Source of the DNA: Syntrophaceae bacterium
Lineage (GTDB): Bacteria; Desulfobacterota; DTXE01
Reading direction: 5' to 3'
DNA length: 11,354 nt
Assembly: GCA_012962595.1 (NCBI GenBank)
Contig: DTXE01000201.1
Span: forward strand, 1 to 11,354
In this document: positions 1 to 6,767 of the stretch, piece by piece
Layout of the letters: each line of letters begins with the position of its first letter
Numbering within the stretch: the stretch's first letter is position 1
Program-made: the position numbers and the translations under genes
Notes under the pieces: model-generated
The model's input: only the letters and a program-made list of their open reading frames with translations
What the model was told of the DNA's origin: nothing
The model's database searches: none

Positions 1-567
1 CCCCCCAAAGCCATCAAAACCAATTCCATCATCAAAGAGAGAGAACAGGTGCATATAGTCCTTGGTTTTTTGGGAACTACCTTATCCCATGAAGACCGAT
101 ATTCCCTAGAGGTGGTGAATGCTATCCTCTCTGGTATGGGTGGTCGGCTGTTTACAGATCTAAGAGATAAGGAGAGTCTTGCTTATAGTGTTACCTCCTT
201 TCTCCGTCCCGGTTTGGACCCGGGGGCCTTTGGGGTTTATATGGCCACAAGTCCTGAGAAGTTTAGCGAAGCCGTTGAGGGAATCAAAAGAGAACTGAGA
301 CGGCTTACTCAAGAGAAGGTTACTCAGGAGGAACTCTCTCGGGCCAAGAGGTATTTAATAGGAACCCATGAGATTGGTTTACAGACCAATAGTGACCAAG
401 CCTTTGACCTGGCCCACAATGAGCGATATGGGCTGGGTTACAATTTTGGTGAGAGATATGTAAAGGGTATTGAGGCGGTTTCTGCAGAAGATGTCTTAAA
501 GATAGCCCAAAAGTATATTCGATTAGATAAATATGTGTTGGTAACTGTAGGGCCAAGGGTAAAATAG
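1..567 (+). CDS. M16-family (insulinase/MPP-like) peptidase, C-terminal part
   Basis: The frame is open to the left edge of the window, so only the last 188 residues are present and the true start lies outside; the GTG at 49 is an internal codon. The segment reads as the second half of an M16 metallopeptidase: an EQVHIVLGF strand, the LRDKESLAYSV motif (the conserved Arg/Tyr pair region of the family's C-terminal half), and a helical stretch ending in the usual 'sAEDVLKIAQKYI' followed by a final 'YVLVTVGP' strand. The zinc-binding HxxEH motif belongs to the N-terminal half and cannot be checked here. M16B enzymes often occur as adjacent pairs, one catalytic and one inactive, so activity of this copy is unknown. 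The family identity is secure; substrate and location (often periplasmic in Gram-negatives) are inference. The stop is 3 bp before the next start, suggesting co-transcription. Confidence 0.88.
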   Translation, partial: PPKAIKTNSIIKEREQVHIVLGFLGTTLSHEDRYSLEVVNAILSGMGGRLFTDLRDKESLAYSVTSFLRPGLDPGAFGVYMATSPEKFSEAVEGIKRELRRLTQEKVTQEELSRAKRYLIGTHEIGLQTNSDQAFDLAHNERYGLGYNFGERYVKGIEAVSAEDVLKIAQKYIRLDKYVLVTVGPRVK

Positions 568-570
568 GCC

Positions 571-1305
571 ATGAATCCCAAGCAAACCTATTTGAAAGAG
601 GAGGTGGAATGGATTCAAAATTCCGGAGAGATTCCGGAAGTAGCGTTCTACACCTCCCTTTATTACCTTACCAAAAAAGAAGATGGACCAAAACTAACCC
701 TGAGTGCATCAGATATCAAATGTCTAGAAGATGCTGTTATACATCGGTATAAGACAATCATATTACGTGATTTAAACTATAGTAACAGGGGCTCTGACAG
801 CTTTCGGGGGATAAAAAGAGCCATAGTCAACTATAACAGGTTAAAAAACTATTTGAGTGGTAAAAATCGCCTGATTCCTGGCTGGAAGAAAGAAATCCGT
901 CAGGCATTCTTGACCTACCTAAATCTAGAATACCGTGATATCTCAGATGGTAGGGCCTACCGGACTATTAATTGCGATCGAGAAGAATTGGAACAATTTG
1001 CTAGAGAATTAGGTGTGGACCTTAATACTGAAAATCTGGATTTATGTTTTACCCAGGTTCCCTTGACCTTTGAAGAGGTATACCGGGTTACGCTACTCAG
1101 TGAAATGAAAGACTATCCCTTCAAATTAGTATACGACCGTGGAGACCACTTTGAAGTGGTCATATTGAATGAAGGTAGAAAACAGTTTCCCTTTACACTC
1201 AAAGTATTCTATGGTCAGGCCCAATCAGAAAAGCAGCAGATACGTTTAAAGGTAGATGCCATCTATCGCTCCATACCAAAATTACCTGCACCATGGAAGG
1301 ACTAG
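571..1305 (+). CDS. Unrecognised 244-residue protein downstream of the M16 peptidase
   Basis: I do not recognise this family. The ATG at 571 begins 3 bp after the peptidase stop, so translation is probably coupled; only a weak purine-rich AAGGG lies upstream. The product is polar and mixed in character, with no signal peptide or membrane segment, so it is probably cytoplasmic. The first two-thirds look helical and rich in charged and aromatic residues (for example 'WKKEIRQAFLTYLNLEYRDI'). The last third, from about residue 165, alternates hydrophobic and polar residues ('FKLVYDRGDHFEVVILNEG', 'FPFTLKVFYGQ') and looks like a beta-rich domain. Three scattered cysteines do not form an obvious metal site. 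The coding assignment rests on length, tight spacing and protein-like composition. The reading frame ends in the convergent gap facing ilvE. Confidence 0.75.
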   Translation: MNPKQTYLKEEVEWIQNSGEIPEVAFYTSLYYLTKKEDGPKLTLSASDIKCLEDAVIHRYKTIILRDLNYSNRGSDSFRGIKRAIVNYNRLKNYLSGKNRLIPGWKKEIRQAFLTYLNLEYRDISDGRAYRTINCDREELEQFARELGVDLNTENLDLCFTQVPLTFEEVYRVTLLSEMKDYPFKLVYDRGDHFEVVILNEGRKQFPFTLKVFYGQAQSEKQQIRLKVDAIYRSIPKLPAPWKD

Positions 1306-1394
1306 CACCCCTGTGTTTTCTTCCCATTTTCACAATTGAATTTTACTCTAAACGTAAACTCTGGGAAGGTGCAGAACAGCAGTACATTTTCTGC

Positions 1395-1463
1395 TCAATC
1401 CTCTCCCAAAAATGCCCTTCTAACTTCCTCATTCCCAAGCAGATTTTCTTGCCATATCCTCAA
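1395..1463 (-). pseudogene. Possible remnant of a LivF-type ABC transporter ATPase C-terminus
   Basis: On the minus strand, in the gap between ilvE and the convergent gene, a short frame ends with QENLLGNEEVRRAFLGED and then a TGA stop at 1397-1395. Branched-chain amino acid ABC ATPases (LivF/LivG type) typically end in a tail of the form 'x-E-L-L-x-N-x-x-V-(R/K)-x-A-Y-L-G-E', so the match is close over about 18 residues. Nothing upstream resembles the rest of an ATPase: the frame closes inside the ilvE coding region, so only a tail could remain. Location directly behind a branched-chain aminotransferase gene fits a lost liv gene. The match is short and could be chance. Confidence 0.3.
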
Positions 1464-1489
1464 AGGCGACTTTGCCAATTCGGTATTTC

Positions 1490-2407
1490 TTAAAGGTAAG
1501 TCAACCAGTGCTTGTATCTTTCATCCTTTCCTCTAACCACATCAAAAAAGGCCCGCTGAATCTTCTGAGTAATAGGTCCGGGCCTACCTTCTCCTATGGT
1601 GCGATTATCTACCTCCCGAATGGGTGTTATCTCTGCGGCCGTACCTGTAAAGAAGGCCTCGTCAGAGATATATAGCTCATCCCTAGAAAACCTTTCTTCT
1701 ACAACCATTATTCCCATATCCTTGGCTAATGTTATAACCGCATCTCTGGTTATCCCTGGTAGGATAGATGTTGGAGGTGGTGTTTTTAGACCTCCATCCT
1801 TTACAATAAAGATATTCTCTCCGGTAGCCTCACATACATAGCCCTCTGGATCTAATAGAACGGCTTCATCATAACCCTCTCTGGTTACCTCTTTCTTGGC
1901 CAGGATAGAGTTGACATAATTGCCACATATCTTTGCTTTAGTCATCATTACATTAATGTGGTGTCTAGTAAAGGATGATACCTTGACACGGATGCCATTG
2001 GTCAAACCCTCAGCCCCTAAATATGCCCCCCATGGCCAGGTTATAATGGCTACCCGAACAGGATTATCATGGGGATGGACGCCCATAACCCCATCACCTA
2101 TGAAAACCAAAGGTCTGATGTAACCCTCTTTCTGCTTATTTACTTTTAAGGTATCCAGGATAGCTGATGTAATTTGCTCTTTGGAGAATGGGATGTTAAT
2201 TTCTGCTATATGGGCTGAATCGAAAAGGCGATCTACATGTTCTTTGAGTCTGAAGACTGCAGATGATCCGTCATCACATAGGTAGCAGCGGACCCCCTCA
2301 AAAACCCCCAGACCATAATGAAGGGTATGGGTAAGTATGTGGATATTGGCATCATCCCAATTTACAAAGTCACCATCCAACCATATCCTTTCTGACTTCT
2401 GAATCAT
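1490..2407 (-). CDS. ilvE: Branched-chain amino acid aminotransferase
   Basis: This is a 305-residue fold-type IV PLP aminotransferase, which interconverts Leu, Ile and Val with their 2-oxo acids using glutamate/2-oxoglutarate, in the cytoplasm. The PLP-binding lysine is K159 in 'TKAKICGNY'. The pyridine-nitrogen glutamate is E193 in '[10 protein letters not shown]'. The phosphate and substrate loops appear as '[13 protein letters not shown]' (about 212-224) and '[16 protein letters not shown]' (about 252-267). The N-terminus '[25 protein letters not shown]' and the 'FEGVR' motif are typical of IlvE rather than D-amino acid transaminase or aminodeoxychorismate lyase. Length is normal and the protein complete. 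The ATG at 2407 has GGAGA about 8 nt upstream. It is the last gene of the gatB-mtnA-ilvE operon, 33 bp behind mtnA. Confidence 0.95.
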   Translation of the reverse strand: MIQKSERIWLDGDFVNWDDANIHILTHTLHYGLGVFEGVRCYLCDDGSSAVFRLKEHVDRLFDSAHIAEINIPFSKEQITSAILDTLKVNKQKEGYIRPLVFIGDGVMGVHPHDNPVRVAIITWPWGAYLGAEGLTNGIRVKVSSFTRHHINVMMTKAKICGNYVNSILAKKEVTREGYDEAVLLDPEGYVCEATGENIFIVKDGGLKTPPPTSILPGITRDAVITLAKDMGIMVVEERFSRDELYISDEAFFTGTAAEITPIREVDNRTIGEGRPGPITQKIQRAFFDVVRGKDERYKHWLTYL

Positions 2408-2440
2408 ATGATACTCTCCAGTCTATATTTTTGCCTCTTT

Positions 2441-3490
2441 TCAAACAGTTTTTCTACTCGTGACTAAAGCCCGCAACGATTTGGAAAAGGGCCTTGTGGC
2501 TACACCCATTTCAGTAATAATAGCGGTAATATACCTGTTAGGTGTAACATCGAAGGCAGGATTTAGTGCAGTGACACCTTTTGGTGCTACCCTTTTGCCA
2601 CATATGTGGGTAACTTCTTGGGGGTCCCGTTCTTCTATGGGTATATGGGAACCGCTCTTTAAGGAGAGATCTAATGTGGAGATAGGTGCTGCCACATAAA
2701 ATGGTATTTTATGGACCTTGGCCAGGGTGGCCACGGAATAGGTTCCAATCTTATTGGCCATATCGCCATTGGCAGCAATGCGGTCGGCTCCCACCATGAC
2801 TAGGTTTATATCACCTCTCTTCATAAAATACCCCACCATATTGTCTGTAACCAAGGTTACAGGAATTCCATCCTTTTTTAGTTCCCATGCGGTTAACCTT
2901 GCCCCCTGAAGAAATGGTCTGGTTTCGGCTGCCAGAACCCGTAGTCTCTTTCCGGACTCATGGGCGGCCCGAATTACCCCCAGAGCTGTGCCGCATCCTC
3001 CAGTAGCTAACGCCCCAGCGTTACAATAGGTTAGAATGGTATTTCCATCTTTTATAAAAACCATTCCATTTACACCCATCCTCTTATTGACTTCTATGTC
3101 CTGGTATAACATCTTTTGGGCTTCAGATATAAGTATCCGCTTCAGTCTATCCACAGAGTAATTCCTGTTAGTGGAAACCAATGCCTTCATGTGATCTATG
3201 GCCCAAAAGAGATTAACGGCCGTGGGGCGTGTTTGTGCCATCTCAGAACAGATCCTGTCCAATTTCCTCAAGAACACCTCGGTGTCCGAGGTCTTAATAC
3301 CTTGAGCCCCTAAGGCTATCCCCATGGCTGCTGCTATTCCAATGGCGGGAGCCCCTCTAATGACCATGTTCTTTATGGCAGAGGCCACACATTTATGGCT
3401 GGTGCAGGTAATATAAGTTTCACGGTTAGGGAGCCTCCGTTGGTCGATCATAACTACCTTGCCGTTTCTCCATTTTATAGTCTCAAGCAC
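2441..3490 (-). CDS. mtnA: Methylthioribose-1-phosphate isomerase
   Basis: This 349-residue cytoplasmic enzyme of the eIF2B-alpha/MtnA family isomerises 5-methylthioribose-1-phosphate to methylthioribulose-1-phosphate in methionine salvage. In organisms lacking the full pathway it can serve related 5'-deoxynucleoside disposal shunts. The diagnostic motifs are present: 'RGAPAIG' near residue 45, 'TYCNAG' with the catalytic cysteine C156, '[17 protein letters not shown]' near 188-204, and '[11 protein letters not shown]' with the catalytic aspartate D236, followed by 'NKIGTY'. These active-site residues separate it from eIF2B-like regulatory homologues. The start is a GTG at 3490, supported by GAAGAGAAGG just upstream and by the family's usual N-terminus ('[19 protein letters not shown]'). 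It starts 15 bp after gatB and precedes ilvE. No other salvage genes are in the window. Confidence 0.95.
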   Translation of the reverse strand: MLETIKWRNGKVVMIDQRRLPNRETYITCTSHKCVASAIKNMVIRGAPAIGIAAAMGIALGAQGIKTSDTEVFLRKLDRICSEMAQTRPTAVNLFWAIDHMKALVSTNRNYSVDRLKRILISEAQKMLYQDIEVNKRMGVNGMVFIKDGNTILTYCNAGALATGGCGTALGVIRAAHESGKRLRVLAAETRPFLQGARLTAWELKKDGIPVTLVTDNMVGYFMKRGDINLVMVGADRIAANGDMANKIGTYSVATLAKVHKIPFYVAAPISTLDLSLKSGSHIPIEERDPQEVTHICGKRVAPKGVTALNPAFDVTPNRYITAIITEMGVATRPFSKSLRALVTSRKTV

Positions 3491-3505
3491 TTATGCACCT
3501 TCTCT

Positions 3506-4936
3506 TCAAGTAGATAATCGTTTCTTCAAAATCTCGTTCACCAGTTTAGGGTTGGCCTTTCCCTTTGATTTCTTCATTACCTCTCCAATAAAAAAGCCAA
3601 AAAGTTTTTCCTTACCCTGTTTATAGGCCTCTACCTGTTCAGGGTTTTCATTTATCACATCTTCAATATACCTTTGGATGATGCCCTTATCTGTGACCTG
3701 TATCAATCCCTTTTCCTTCACTATAGCTCCAGCATCCTTTCCGGTTCTATACATCTCCTCAAACACCGTTTTGGCAATCTTTCCACTGATGATTCCCTCA
3801 TCAATCATCTTTAGCATGTTGGTCAAATGAGTAGGTGTTACGGGACATTCCTCTATATCTCTCTCATCTTTTTTCAGCTCCCGCATGAGTTCTGCCATAA
3901 TCCAGTTGCTCACCGTCTTAGGATGAGGAAACTCCTTAACACAGGCCTCAAAATAGTTTGCCAGGGACTTTGAAGATGTAAGCACCCCGGCGTCATATTC
4001 CGGGATACCGTATTGGGTAATAAACCTCTCCCGCTTAGCATCAGGAAGTTCAGGAAGGGTCTTTCTCACACTCTCAATCCACTGGGGGTCAATTATTATA
4101 GGTACTAGGTCAGGATCTGGAAAATATCGATAGTCATGAGCCTCCTCTTTACCCCGCATGGACACAGTAATTCCTTGATGTGCATCCCATAGCCGTGTCT
4201 CTTGGATAACCTCACCACCTTCTTCCAAGATATCTGTTTGTCTTTTTATCTCATACTCCAGAGCCCTTTGAACATGCTTGAATGAGTTCATATTCTTAAG
4301 TTCGGTCTTGGTTCCAAAGATAGAGGAATCCCTGCGTCGAATGGATATATTGGCATCACATCGAAAACTTCCCTTCTCCATATCACCATCACATATTTCA
4401 AGGTATCTGAGGATATCACGAAGTTTTTTGAGATAAGCACTTGCCTCTTCAGGAGTCCGCATGTCTGGCTCACTTACAATTTCTATCAGAGGAATACCTG
4501 TGCGGTTGAAATCTACATAACTAATAGGTCTATGATGGTCATGGATTAATTTCCCGGCATCCTCTTCCATATGAATGCGGACAATTCCTATCTTCTTGGT
4601 TTGACCATTGACTTGGATAGTAATATACCCATCCTTTGCTATAGGCAGTTCATACTGGGAGATTTGATAGCCTTTAGGTAGGTCCGGGTAGAAATAGTTT
4701 TTACGGGCAAATATACAAAAGGGAGTAATATCACAGTGGGTAGCTAGGGCCATCTTTATGGTATATTCCACCACTTTGCGATTTAAGACAGGTAAGACAC
4801 CAGGCATTCCCAGGCATATGGGACAGGTTTGAGTATCTGGGGGTGCTCCAAATTCTGTGGAGCAGCTGCAAAATATCTTACTCCTAGTTAAAAGCTGGGC
4901 ATGAACTTCTAAACCTATAATGGCTTCATATTCCAA
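3506..4936 (-). CDS. gatB: Aspartyl/glutamyl-tRNA amidotransferase subunit B
   Basis: GatB is the tRNA-binding and kinase subunit of the GatCAB complex, which converts misacylated Glu-tRNA(Gln) and/or Asp-tRNA(Asn) to the cognate amidated tRNA. At 476 residues it is full length. 'GLEVHAQL' (8-15) with E10 and the '[11 protein letters not shown]' block (120-130) form the phosphorylation/Mg site. A zinc knuckle CSC...CPIC is at C23, C25, C38 and C41. The helical and YqeY-like tail domains run from about residue 300 to the end ('[13 protein letters not shown]'). The start is a TTG at 4936: an in-frame TAG lies three codons upstream, and '[11 protein letters not shown]' aligns with the usual GatB start, so no longer start is possible. 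AGGGG lies about 11 nt upstream, a rather long spacing. gatC and gatA are not adjacent, unlike in many bacteria. It is the first gene of the operon. Confidence 0.96.
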   Translation of the reverse strand: MEYEAIIGLEVHAQLLTRSKIFCSCSTEFGAPPDTQTCPICLGMPGVLPVLNRKVVEYTIKMALATHCDITPFCIFARKNYFYPDLPKGYQISQYELPIAKDGYITIQVNGQTKKIGIVRIHMEEDAGKLIHDHHRPISYVDFNRTGIPLIEIVSEPDMRTPEEASAYLKKLRDILRYLEICDGDMEKGSFRCDANISIRRRDSSIFGTKTELKNMNSFKHVQRALEYEIKRQTDILEEGGEVIQETRLWDAHQGITVSMRGKEEAHDYRYFPDPDLVPIIIDPQWIESVRKTLPELPDAKRERFITQYGIPEYDAGVLTSSKSLANYFEACVKEFPHPKTVSNWIMAELMRELKKDERDIEECPVTPTHLTNMLKMIDEGIISGKIAKTVFEEMYRTGKDAGAIVKEKGLIQVTDKGIIQRYIEDVINENPEQVEAYKQGKEKLFGFFIGEVMKKSKGKANPKLVNEILKKRLST

Positions 4937-4981
4937 AGTGAGCTATTCCCCTTTATAATAGCCACATTTTCGATGGCAGCG

Positions 4982-5010
4982 AAAATAGCATTTGGGACAT
5001 TAAAAGTCAA
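4982..5010 (-). promoter_or_regulatory. Sigma-70 type promoter for gatB-mtnA-ilvE
   Basis: Read leftward: TTGACT (-35, 5010-5005), a 17-nt spacer, and TATTTT (-10, 4987-4982) preceded by TG in the extended -10 position (TGCTATTTT). Transcription would begin near 4975, giving a leader of about 40 nt before the TTG of gatB. Its position argues against any coding use of the short leftward frame 4915-5142 that spans it. Seen by eye against the consensus only. Confidence 0.55.
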
Positions 5011-5347
5011 GGCATGGAGGGGACTTTGAATAATTGAACAGTCTGCCAAAAACTCCATAAGGACGCTAAAAGTACCATAAGATATAAAGAAAGGGCAGTT
5101 CCTCTGAGAATATGGGGCCATTAAAGACACAATTGCTACCAAATAAATGGATGGAAGAAAAAAACCAAATAAAGACTTTGAAAAGAAAGGGGCACCTTGG
5201 AGAAAAAATTGAGGAAGGTAAATTTTTTAGAAATAAGGCTTAGGGAAAGAGCTGTAAATAAAGTTATTCCTTTCCCCAAAAGCCCACAACACTCCCTTTA
5301 CTATCTAAGCATCCCAATTATTCTGACTTTTAAGACTACTACCTTGG
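5011..5347. other. Gene-free stretch upstream of gatB, with one possible weak leftward hairpin
   Basis: I find no convincing gene here on either strand: frames are short and not protein-like. An inverted repeat GGGAAAG (5243-5249) / CTTTCCC (5270-5276), with a smaller internal TTATT/AATAA pairing, could act as a weak terminator for the leftward micro-gene at 5348-5419. However, it is not followed by a clean T-run on that strand (TAAGCCTTATTTC), so this is only a suggestion. Confidence 0.4.
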
Positions 5348-5419
5348 CTACTTCTTTTTCTTGCTCTTAGCCTTTGTAGTCTTCTTTTTGGCTGTAGTCT
5401 TCTTTTTGGCTTTAGCCAT
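5348..5419 (-). CDS. Lysine-rich 23-residue micro-protein (histone H1-tail-like composition)
   Basis: The leftward frame begins at ATG 5419 and ends at TAG 5350-5348. It encodes only M, A, K, T and S: 23 residues of which 13 are lysine, built around two AKKKTT units and ending in KSKKKK. AAAGGAGG lies 8 nt before the ATG, a near-perfect ribosome-binding site, and a TTGACA promoter lies further upstream. Together these argue for real translation despite the length. The composition resembles the lysine/alanine tails of bacterial histone H1-like proteins and of other nucleic-acid-binding proteins, so binding to DNA or RNA is a reasonable inference, but no domain can be recognised. It could instead be a leader peptide or the tail of a lost longer gene. 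It stands alone, divergent from the tRNA-Thr gene. Confidence 0.6.
   Translation of the reverse strand: MAKAKKKTTAKKKTTKAKSKKKK
5375..5410 (-). repeat. Perfect 18-bp tandem repeat, two copies, inside the micro-gene
   Basis: GCCAAAAAGAAGACTACA occurs twice in direct succession on the minus strand (5410-5393 and 5392-5375) without a mismatch. Each unit encodes AKKKTT in the frame of the micro-protein. The identity at third codon positions points to recent duplication or slippage rather than convergent composition. Confidence 0.9.
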
Positions 5420-5426
5420 ATTAAGT

Positions 5427-5482
5427 ACCTCCTTTATATTCAATTGAATGAGTTGAATACATAATAAAAACTTATTTGTCAA
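5427..5482 (-). promoter_or_regulatory. Promoter and ribosome-binding site of the lysine-rich micro-gene
   Basis: Leftward: consensus TTGACA (-35, 5482-5477), a 17-nt spacer, and TATTCA (-10, 5459-5454, only moderately similar to TATAAT). The strong AAAGGAGGT (5435-5427) follows, just before the ATG at 5419. The ribosome-binding site is the main support for treating the 23-codon frame as a gene. Confidence 0.55.
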
Positions 5483-5556
5483 GAAAAATTTACATAATTT
5501 TTGTTTTTCATTTCAAAAAATCTTTCCAGTGTTCTATAACCCTCCCCAATTTATAC

Positions 5557-5585
5557 TTGACCATGAGCACGAAACATGCCATAAA
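5557..5585 (+). promoter_or_regulatory. Promoter of tRNA-Thr
   Basis: TTGACC (-35, 5557-5562), a 17-nt spacer and CATAAA (-10, 5580-5585). The predicted start near 5592 lies only a few bases before the tRNA 5' end at 5596, as is common for single tRNA genes. The region between this promoter and the leftward one at 5454-5482 is AT-rich. Confidence 0.5.
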
Positions 5586-5595
5586 TACTGGAAAG

Positions 5596-5667
5596 GCCGG
5601 CGTAGCTCAGCGGTAGAGCAGCTGATTCGTAATCAGCAGGCCAAGAGTTCGAATCTCTTCGCCGGCT
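5596..5667 (+). tRNA. tRNA-Thr (anticodon CGT)
   Basis: A full cloverleaf can be folded by eye. The acceptor stem is GCCGGCG/CGCCGGC (7 bp), the D-arm GCTC-AGCGGTA-GAGC, and the anticodon arm GCTGA-TTCGTAA-TCAGC with anticodon CGT, reading ACG (Thr). A 5-nt variable loop and a T-arm AAGAG-TTCGAAT-CTCTT follow. The sequence is close to known bacterial tRNA-Thr genes. The 3' CCA is not encoded: the acceptor is followed by T and then TCA, so CCA must be added after transcription. Confidence 0.96.
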
Positions 5668-5715
5668 TCAAAAATTCTAGATGTACCCACAATTGAATAC
5701 ATTTATCATTACTAA

Positions 5716-5765
5716 GCGGTAGGAGTAGTTGGGAAGGTCTTTGAGTTAATTTTGCTTCGGAGACG
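5716..5765. repeat. Intergenic repeat, copy 1, with imperfect hairpin
   Basis: This 50-bp stretch aligns with 8073-8123 at about 37 of 51 positions with a single 1-nt gap. It begins with GCGGTAGG and ends with GGAGACG in both copies. Positions 5737-5764 can form a hairpin on the + strand with arms GTCTTTGAG and TTCGGAGAC: 9 pairs including G-U, loop of 10 nt. The minus strand would form a poorer stem. It starts 11 bp beyond the stop of the leftward HD-GYP gene. Confidence 0.55.
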
Positions 5766-5775
5766 ACTAAGAAGA

Positions 5776-6756
5776 CTAGGTTAAATGTTTTGAAAACGAA
5801 AGGAGGACATCGGCTATCTGGGGATCAAATTGTGTCTTGATATTGGCCTTTATCTGTTCCAATGCCTCTTCTTTGCTAAATGCCTTGCGGTAAGGACGAT
5901 CCGAAGTCATGGCCTCAAAGGCATCGGCTAAACCAATTATCCTGGCTTTCTTTGGTATATCCTCTCCTTTTAGACCATCCGGATACCCGCTGCCATCATA
6001 TCTCTCATGGTGATATTTCACTAAGGGAATAAGTTCCTTAAGGAAACCAGAGGAATTTAATATATCGGCTCCTATCACCGGATGTTCTCTTACCTTCTGC
6101 CACTCTTCCGGAGTAAGCTTTCCCGGTTTAACTAAAATGGAATCCGGTATACCAATCTTGCCAATGTCATGCAACTTGCAGGCATGTTCCAATATGACCT
6201 TTTCTTCCTCATGGAGACCTAATTCCTGGGCGATACTCACAGCATATTTACATACCCGCTCAGAGTGCTTTGTGGTATGAACATTCTTGGCATCGATAGT
6301 GGCTGCCAAAGCACTCAGGGAACCGAAGTAGAGGTCCTGCACCTTTTGTAGAAGTCGATTATTCTCTAGAGCTAACCTTTGCTTCTCGATACCATTCTTT
6401 ATAGTAAGTATCATTTCTTCCATCTTGAAGGGCTTCTTTATGAAATCATAGGCACCTTGCCGCACCGCCTCTATGGCTGTATCAATGGAGGCATAGGCTG
6501 TATTTATAATAATCAAGGTATGAGGATTAATATCTTTTAGGGCCTTAACAACCTCCATCCCCCATATACCAGGCATTTTCAAGTCCACAATGGCCAGATT
6601 AAAAAATTCTTTACTGGCCATCTCGATGGCCTCTTTCCCTCTAGCAGCCGTTTTGACAAGGTATCCCTCTTGCTCCAAGACATCCTGAAGCAGATAGCAT
6701 ATCTCCTCCTCATCATCAACCACCAGGATACTAGCTTTCTCTTGTAGTTCCTTCAA
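5776..6756 (-). CDS. REC-HD-GYP response regulator (cyclic di-GMP phosphodiesterase), operon B
   Basis: The 326-residue cytoplasmic protein has a receiver domain (about 8-125) with acidic pocket D14/D15, phospho-acceptor D58 in 'IVDLKMPG', T86 and K108 ('IKKPF'). A short helical linker follows, then an HD-GYP domain (about 150-326). H164, the HD pair H196/D197 in 'KLHDIGKIG', 'HHERYDGSGYPDGLKG' (249-264, complete GYP loop) and 'DAFEAMTSDRPYR' are all present, so an active phosphodiesterase hydrolysing cyclic di-GMP (to pGpG/GMP) is expected; activity itself is inferred. The start is a TTG at 6756, chosen because AAGGAGGT lies 6 nt upstream and an in-frame TAA sits just two codons before it. 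It begins 11 bp after the REC-kinase gene, whose stop overlaps its ribosome-binding site, so the two are co-translated and probably functional partners. Confidence 0.95.
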   Translation of the reverse strand: MKELQEKASILVVDDEEEICYLLQDVLEQEGYLVKTAARGKEAIEMASKEFFNLAIVDLKMPGIWGMEVVKALKDINPHTLIIINTAYASIDTAIEAVRQGAYDFIKKPFKMEEMILTIKNGIEKQRLALENNRLLQKVQDLYFGSLSALAATIDAKNVHTTKHSERVCKYAVSIAQELGLHEEEKVILEHACKLHDIGKIGIPDSILVKPGKLTPEEWQKVREHPVIGADILNSSGFLKELIPLVKYHHERYDGSGYPDGLKGEDIPKKARIIGLADAFEAMTSDRPYRKAFSKEEALEQIKANIKTQFDPQIADVLLSFSKHLT

Positions 6757-6767
6757 CAGTTACCTCC

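Noticed and set aside
1368..1398. GCAGAA/TTCTGC inverted repeat as a terminator between the convergent genes
   Set aside because: The stem is only 6 bp with a 12-nt loop and no T-run on either side.
1293..1675. Three rightward frames of about 66 codons in the ilvE convergent gap
   Set aside because: They run into ilvE antisense, have no ribosome-binding sites and show no conserved-looking residues.
4915..5142. Leftward 75-codon frame overlapping the start of gatB
   Set aside because: It spans the gatB promoter, overlaps gatB in another frame and has no ribosome-binding site or protein-like pattern.
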